Positions 58,290-64,000 of a DNA stretch of 64,000 nucleotides are shown piece by piece. The stretch is taken from NCBI RefSeq assembly GCF_022682495.2, contig NC_071389.1, positions 44,530,239 through 44,594,238 on the forward strand. The letters are read 5' to 3'. Position numbers and translations under genes: made by a program. The notes beneath the pieces were generated by a model, which saw nothing but the letters and a program-made list of their open reading frames with translations, had not been told where the DNA came from and did no database searches. The stretch is from Desmodus rotundus (taxonomy: Eukaryota > Chordata > Mammalia > Chiroptera > Phyllostomidae). The first letter of the stretch is position 1. Each line of letters starts with the position of its first letter.

Positions 58290-58530
58290 GGCTAACAGTA
58301 TGGTCTTTTGTGTCCCAGGCCTTGGGTCTGCGTCCTGGCTCTACCACTTTCTAGCGGCCTGACTTTAGGCAATACGTAACCTCTCTGCGTCTCATTTCCT
58401 TATCTCGAAAATGGTGGTAATGATAGTGTCTAACTCACAGGATTGTTTTCAAGATTAACTGAATTAATGGGTACCGGGTGCTTCAAATGGTGCCTGGTGC
58501 CTCATAAATGCTCAAAAAATGTTAGCTGTG
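58290..58530 (+). repeat. MIR SINE, near full length
   Basis: GTCTGCGTCCTGGCTCTACC, TAGCGGCCTGACTTTAGGCA, CTCATTTCCTTATCTCGAAA and GGTGCCTCATAAATGCTCAA are in MIR order. Confidence 0.85.
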
Positions 58531-58539
58531 ATGATTGCT

Positions 58540-59625
58540 TTTTATAGGCAACAGGGGAGATGGTGACGCTAACAGAATGCTGTCATTTCATTTTCCTACA
58601 TTATAAAATGTCAAATCTTTTTCTGTTGCATCCCAAACGTTCGCCCAGATCTACCACAATCACTTAGGATTACTCCCAAATCCCAAGCTGCTTACTCAGA
58701 AATAGAAAACAGGCCATGCAAGCCTCTCTCTGGCTTCTGGTGTTTAATTCTGAGAGTCTCACACTAGACCAGGACCCAGAGGGATGGAGAAGGTGCTTTG
58801 TTTTTGTTTTGTGGGAGGCAGCAAAAGTTATGCTCAGGAAGAGTTGTCTTTGCTTGCAATTTATTTAGCACAGGTTTGCTGTGGGAATATAATTTTACAA
58901 GCTAATGCATACAGGATAATATCTCTTACTGAGCAAAATAAAGAAATAGCATACCCCAAACAACTACAGACACTATTGTCCTAGGCAAGAGGAAGTAAAG
59001 GAATAAAGTCCAAATTTAATATGAGGTGCACCTTTTTATAGGAGGTGGCATTGGGCAGAGTGGGCAAACAACCAAAGAGCCTATTTCCCCTGTTGCCAGC
59101 AAAAAAGTAAAAGTCCCGGTTGCTAGAGTACATTGCTAGGGAACAAGGACACCAGTGTTGGTAGGCCTCTGATCCCTTTCCCCCAGCTTCTGCAGGGTTT
59201 ATCACCACTGTCTGCATGTAGTGCCTTGCCAAGACAGGAGCCAGTGCTCCAAGGGTCTACAGAGAGCTTTTAGGTTTCGCCCATACCGAAACTCTGAGAC
59301 ACATCGTCCTCACGAACTCTCAGTATTTTATAGTCTAAATGTCTTCTTGCCGTAGTTGCTTCTCCACGTGTTCTTATCCATACGCCCCCAGGGGTCCCTC
59401 CATGGCTTCCCTGCTGATTGCTTATCAAGGACAACAGATGTAGAGCGATGACATCCTGGTATGACTTACATCAAAGCAATGTGGAATGATGACATACTGA
59501 CACAGCTTACTTCCTACTTATATCAAAGCCATTTTTTTTCTTTGTCATAAACAAGTTGGATTAAAACATCCTCACTTAGGTCATGAACAGGTGGATTTGA
59601 AATTGAACCCGTTATGCCACAGGAG
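58540..59625. other. intronic DNA, unresolved
   Basis: No family was recognised. The stretch 58980-59520 has a promoter-LTR-like feel but no diagnostic termini. Confidence 0.3.
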
Positions 59626-59631
59626 GGCAGT

Positions 59632-59712
59632 GTGATGGAAAGAGCACTGAGCTTAGAGTCCAAATCCTGGCTTTGCCTTCTGTTTGCAGGGATAGGCTGG
59701 GGTGGGCTGTCA
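59632..59712 (+). repeat. MIR SINE fragment
   Basis: GATGGAAAGAGCACTGAGCT and AGTCCAAATCCTGGCTTTGC follow the MIR head. Confidence 0.65.
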
Positions 59713-59889
59713 AGTCCCCTGAACCACAGCTGACCCATCCTGACTGTGCAGAAGCAGTGGGAGGTAAAACTGCTGGGGCCCCAGCACAGTCAGTACCGTG
59801 TTAACAAACTAACAAATTGTGCCAGAACTCATAGTATCCACCATCGTGCACTTGTAGGGTTTTTTTTTTAAGCCATTTGCACTTAAGAC

Positions 59890-60887
59890 TATCTTTCATG
59901 TTGTGGTAAAAATTACTAACTTAATTAAATCCTGACCCTTGAGGACATGTTTTTGATATTCCCTAGATGGGACACTCCTGCTAAGTGCTGAAGTACTATG
60001 GCTGTCACAAAGAAAAACATTTGAGTTGTGAGCTGAACTACTCACCATTTTACTTGAAAGAATGACTGATAGTCAAAATATAGTTCTTCTTGAGTATTTT
60101 TGAAAATGAACAAAATGAGCCTGTCACATTAATTAAACAGGAAATGATATTAATTGCCAATAATAAAATTTGAACTTCCAAGAAAAAATTAAAATCTGGG
60201 AAAACAGTTGTCTGCCACTGCGAGCTTGACACCTTCCCAGTCCCTAGCAATGGGCTGGCGGTGATGTTCATGGACACGGCTTTTCTGCATCGCATGACGA
60301 CACATGTCCGCATTCAGAAGTTCTCCATAACTCACGGAGCCGTGTTTTGTAAATGGGCGATGCAAAGTCATATGTGGGTAAAAGACCTTTAAAGAGCAGG
60401 ATAAACCAGTTCATTTAAATGTAACAGATATGAAAAGTTCTTTGATATGCCTTCAGATTTCACATTGCAAATAACCTTTAAAAACCATCGCTTGTTGAAT
60501 TTTGTTATAGTATCAAAGAAGAATATCCTAAATTATCTGAAAGTCTATTCAAATATTCAAAGTCTATTCAAATACCTCCCCTTATCCAACTGTGTGGGGC
60601 CAGAATGCCTTCATATATTTTCATCAAAACGATGTATCTCAACACATTGGATGCAGAAAGAAGAGACTCTAGCTGTCTGTTTTTAGGCCAAATAACAGGT
60701 TTACAACAATAGAAAACAATGCCACTCTTATTTGCATTTTTCATTAAAATGCATTTATGTTAACAAGCAATGAGGTTATTTTTAACTTTTCAATAATTTA
60801 ATAAATGTTTTAAAATTATCTGTTGGGAGTACTCAATATTTTAAAGAGTATATAGGGACCCTAAAACTAAAAGTTTGAGAACTTCGA
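59890..60887 (+). pseudogene. decayed hAT-superfamily transposase, C-terminal half with 3' end
   Basis: Translated pieces in shifting frames match the C-terminal part of Charlie-type hAT transposases: 'VNLIKS..PL' near 59900 and 'SIKEEYPKLSES' near 60515-60545, then a cysteine-bearing 'NCVGPECLHIFSSKRCIST' stretch to about 60650, the hAT dimerisation region. Downstream TATGTTAACAAGCAATGAGG and AAAAGTTTGAGAAC fit the 3' UTR and terminal repeat. Stops and indels are frequent, including a 19-bp tandem duplication near 60541. The 5' half is missing. Confidence 0.7.
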
Positions 60888-60909
60888 TCATAGAACATGG
60901 ACTCTGGAG

Positions 60910-61560
60910 TCAAAATATTTTTTTAAATTATATTTTTAGAATAGTTTTAGGTTCACAGTGAAATTTAGAGGAAGACACAGATTTTCTATATACCTCCTGC
61001 CCCCACATATCAGTAGCCTCCCCCATTAGCAACAACCCCCACCCAAATGGTACATCTGTTAAAACTGACGAACCTACACTGACACATAATCACCCAAATA
61101 CCTTAGTTTCCATTACTGTTCACTCTTGGTGTTGCCTTTTTCAGAGGATCATATAGTTAAAATCATACAGTATGTAACCTTTTCAGACTTGCTTCTTTCA
61201 CTTGGTAATATGCATTTAAGTTTCCTTCATGTCTTTCTGTGGCTTGATAGCTCATTTCCTTTTAATGCTAAATGATATTCTATTGCGTGGATGCACTACA
61301 TTTGGTCCTTTCACCTACTGAGGGACATCTCATTTGCATCCAAGTTTTGGCAGTGAAATGAATAAAGCTACAAACATCTGTGTGAGGGGTTTTGTGCGAA
61401 CACAGTTTTCAACTCCTTTGGGTAAATGCCAAGGAGAAAGATTGCTGTATCAGATGGTATGAGTATGTTTAGTTTTGGAAGAAACCGTCAAATTGTTTTT
61501 TCAAAGTGGCTGTACCATTATTCATTTGCAGCAGCAATGAGAGTTTCTGTTGTTCCGTGA
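60910..61560 (-). mobile_element. L1 LINE 3' end (antisense)
   Basis: AGTTTTAGGTTCACAGTGAA, TACACTGACACATAATCACC, AGTTTCCATTACTGTTCACTC and CTTTGGGTAAATGCCAAGGA are ordered antisense L1 3' landmarks. Confidence 0.85.
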
Positions 61561-61569
61561 CTTTGTTAG

Positions 61570-61725
61570 CATTTGGTTAAACTGAGGTTCCCAGAGTTTA
61601 AGTAACTTGCTCAAGGTCACACAGACAGGTCGAGGTGGACCCGGATTCAAACACAGTCAATCAAATTCCAGAACCTGCCTTATGAAGTTTTAACCACTAT
61701 GCTTATATTAGCATCGCTACATGAT
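61570..61725 (-). repeat. MIR SINE (antisense)
   Basis: AGTAACTTGCTCAAGGTCAC, CGGATTCAAACACAGTCAAT and TTTAACCACTATGCT follow antisense MIR. Confidence 0.8.
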
Positions 61726-61729
61726 TGCT

Positions 61730-62330
61730 GTTTCTACGTTTCTTTCCTACAGAAGGTGCATAGTTAGCCATTGGCTAGATATGAGGTGGGACTTCAAAGT
61801 CATAAAAACAGCTGCATAAAGCCACCTGTCAATTACTCTCTCTATTCTCTAGGTGTCCCTGAAACCCCTTAGGAACACGTGTGCTTATGATCTGTGAGCG
61901 AACACATCCGTGGATTGAGTGTACATATTTGTATAGATTACAGAAACATGTCCAAAGGCAGAGATCAGAGTGCAAATGTAAAGAAGCAAGGCATTGGCAA
62001 AATCATTTATGGGCTCATGATTGTTGTGAAGGATGATCATTCATTGGCTTCAGGGAGATAAAAAGTGTCATTACAGTAACACATGGGGGATGGTTGTGCT
62101 CAGTCTGTTTTCCACCACACACACCTGATAAGTGCATTCGTACTTGTCATACACTCTCGTGGGGCTGCCCAGAATTAGGTAACACCTCTCCCCAGTTTTT
62201 TCATGGAAAATTATAGCAATTAATGAATCTCTTATTTTTGGCACCTAGGAAAGCATTTTATAGGTAGTTAGGTGGTTAAACTTAGCCATTTACCTCACTC
62301 AAAAGAAAAAAAGTCTGTGTTTCACAAAAT
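61730..62330. other. intronic DNA, no recognised feature
   Basis: No repeat or exon was recognised. Confidence 0.4.
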
Positions 62331-62334
62331 TTCC

Positions 62335-62530
62335 ATTAAATTCAACAAATTTACTATGCTCTGCCTGTGCTTCCAATACAGTAGCTACTTGCCACGTGTA
62401 TATTAAAATTCAGTTCCTTGGCCACTGTAGCCAGCTACCAATTAGATAATGCAGGTTATAGAACATTTCCGTTGTTACAGAAAGTTCGATTGGACAACGC
62501 TGCTAGATAGTAGGATACATTGAAGTAGCA
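62335..62530 (-). mobile_element. non-autonomous hAT-like element, opposite end of the type at 32685
   Basis: CAGTAGCTACTTGCCACGTG, TATAGAACATTTCCGTTGTT and CGATTGGACAACGCTGCT match the terminal half of the same mammalian element in reverse orientation. Confidence 0.55.
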
Positions 62531-62534
62531 GTGA

Positions 62535-62875
62535 TAACCAGAACTTTCTAGATGCCTGCCCTTATGGGCATATAGTCCTGCATAGCAGCCAGCCACTTAA
62601 AGAGCCCTCCCGGGTTGGGGGTCAGAAAGAGACAGAGGATAACGGGAAGGCATGGAAGGGGGATCTATTCAAGGATGGGTGGTCAGGAAAATGAAGCCAA
62701 AGGGAATTCCATATACATGAATAATGGACCGATTTAAAAAACACATTAAACTTAATTTTTTAAAAGTAAGTTATTTTCTCAGCAACTGGATTCCATGATA
62801 TCAGTATGATGTTTAAAATATTATATTATTGAAGAATAAGCTTAAATAAAATTTATTTTATTATTAAAATGCTTA
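62535..62875. other. intronic DNA, AT-rich at 62740-62875
   Basis: Nothing was recognised. Confidence 0.4.
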
Positions 62876-62879
62876 CTGT

Positions 62880-63185
62880 GATAAATCTCAAAAGAAGGCA
62901 ATGCAAAATATACATGCAGTATGATTCCATTCATTTCAAATTCTAGAACAGGAAAAATTAGTCTTTGATGATAGAAATCAGAGCGGTAGTTGCCTGGAAT
63001 GGGGCAGGAGAGTGGGTGGAGCAGGGACTGGCTACCAAGTTTCTTGAGGCTACTTTCTGGGATGTTGATGATATTCTGTATCTTAACAGATGCATTGGTT
63101 ACACGAGTATATGCACTTATCAGTATACATGGAACTGTATAACTAAGATCACTACATTTCCTGGAGTGTCAATTATCTCTCAAAA
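62880..63185 (+). mobile_element. L1 LINE 3' end (sense)
   Basis: GTATGATTCCATTCATTTCA, CAGAGCGGTAGTTGCCTGGA and TCTGTATCTTAACAGATGCA are ordered L1 3' UTR landmarks. Confidence 0.75.
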
Positions 63186-63195
63186 ATTGATTGCG

Positions 63196-63305
63196 CAGCC
63201 CTGGCTGGGTGGCCCAGTTGGTGAGAGTGCCGACCTGTACACCACAATGTTGTGGGTTTGACTCCTGGTCGATCTTGGGTCGGCCCGCAACCTGGCTTTC
63301 ATAAC
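63196..63305 (+). mobile_element. VES SINE, 3'-truncated or diverged copy
   Basis: CAGCCCTGGCTGGGTGGCCC and GGTGAGAGTGCCGACCTGTA then TTGTGGGTTTGACTCCTGGT keep the tRNA-derived A and B boxes. The body after the tRNA part differs from the other two copies. Confidence 0.75.
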
Positions 63306-63309
63306 TCTT

Positions 63310-64000
63310 GTATTATCACCGGAAGGAAGAATCCTGACATCTTCCCTGATCTTGTGCCATGTGGATAGGTCCTCAGATAACATCATTTCGTTCATCGTGG
63401 TTTCATTATAATGTTGAGGAGATGCCATAGTAACTTAACTCTTGTTTATATCAATTAGCCTATGGTAAAATTGGTTTAGTTATACATTGATTCCCTTAAA
63501 GTTGCAGGACCTATAGATAACATTAAGTGATTTACTGTAAATAATACTGCTTCTCCTTTTCTAGTTTTTCATGCTTTCTTTCTTATCAAAACTGGACAAG
63601 CTGGAAGGATCTTTGCCAGAATGTTAAGAATGGTGTTATTTTGGGGTGGGGAGAGATTAGGTGAATTTTACTTCCTTTTCTTCTTCACTGTATTGTTTGA
63701 ATCTGTAACAAGGACCAAGTATCTTTTTTTTAATACCCTGAAACACAACAGCTCATTTTGGCTTGTCCTGGACAGTGCGTGTCTCCATGGGTGCTATCTA
63801 GTCATTTGAAAACTTTGGGGGTTTATACCGTGAGTAGTAACTCATTTCCTTTCAAGCTGCAAGCTCCGTGGGTGATTGTTTGATAGCCATGGGGTCTTCG
63901 TAAATGGATAATTTCATGCCTTGTCTGTCTCCCCCACACTGCTCCTGTTCAATCTCTCTGTGGTCCGGGGGCGGCGTGGAGTAGATTTGGGGTGCGTGGG
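63310..64000. other. intronic DNA, no recognised feature
   Basis: No repeat or exon was recognised to the window edge. Confidence 0.4.

Larger units (their letters stand above)
26536..64000 (+). other. ROR1: ROR1 intron 2 (5' part)
   Basis: No further ROR1 exon, in particular no Ig-domain exon with its Cys/Trp/Cys pattern, was found downstream. The stretch is L1, half-L1, L2, MIR, LTR and DNA-transposon fossils plus unique intronic DNA. Confidence 0.8.

Noticed and set aside
1..64000. CRISPR arrays, operons, phage or other bacterial systems
   Set aside because: No spaced direct repeats, no ribosome binding sites or dense coding; the DNA is mammalian intron.

Overview
The window is nuclear DNA from a mammal, almost certainly a bat. 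It is repeat-rich, non-coding and intronic, with no prokaryotic gene organisation. Two SINEs (20297-20510 and 50841-51040) and a truncated third (63196-63305) have the tRNA-derived 'CCCTGGCC..GTGTGGCTCAGT' head and the 'CTCTCGCACATCAATGTTTCTCTCCCTC'-type body of the bat VES family. Mammal-wide MIR, L2, MER5-like, Tigger-like and MLT1 fossils fill much of the rest. No Helitron of the HeliBat type was recognised. That weakly argues against a Myotis-like vespertilionid, but the species cannot be fixed from this window.

One host coding feature is supported: a 72-bp exon at 26464-26535, plus strand. It has a strong polypyrimidine tract and AG acceptor, one open frame out of three, and a GT donor. 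Its 24 codons match the N-terminal extracellular segment of the receptor tyrosine kinase-like orphan receptor ROR1, just after the signal peptide and before the Ig domain. The window is therefore read as the 3' part of ROR1 intron 1 (1-26463), coding exon 2, and the 5' part of intron 2 (26536-64000). The signal-peptide exon must lie upstream and the Ig-domain exon downstream of the window.

Intron 1 layout: the N-terminal half of a minus-strand mariner at the left edge; MIR, L2 and L1 3' ends to about 9 kb, including an L1 carrying a palindromic rearrangement at 8414-8600; a stretch with no recognised repeat (9-11.6 kb); an internally deleted mariner (12349-12947) and a Tigger-like element (13084-13628); an old L1 (13.8-14.6 kb) followed by a CpG-rich island-like stretch (14602-14870); then MIR, L2, a VES SINE, an L1 3' end and a TIR-bearing MITE (23327-23528) before the exon.

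Intron 2 layout: L2, L1 and MIR fossils; an MLT1-type solo LTR inserted into a MIR (36173-36598); a full-length half-L1 (HAL1-like) with 17-bp target-site duplications (38099-40653); a second half-L1 in the opposite orientation (48462-50168); a VES SINE; a compound perfect hairpin (54085-54133); a second Tigger/MER2-like element (54764-55279); a decayed hAT transposase (59890-60887); and L1 3' ends to the right edge.

There is no operon-like gene cooperation. The interest lies in the ROR1 exon with its suboptimal donor, the two ORF1-only LINE derivatives, the range of DNA transposon fossils and the hairpin clusters. Repeat boundaries are read by eye and may be off by tens of bases.
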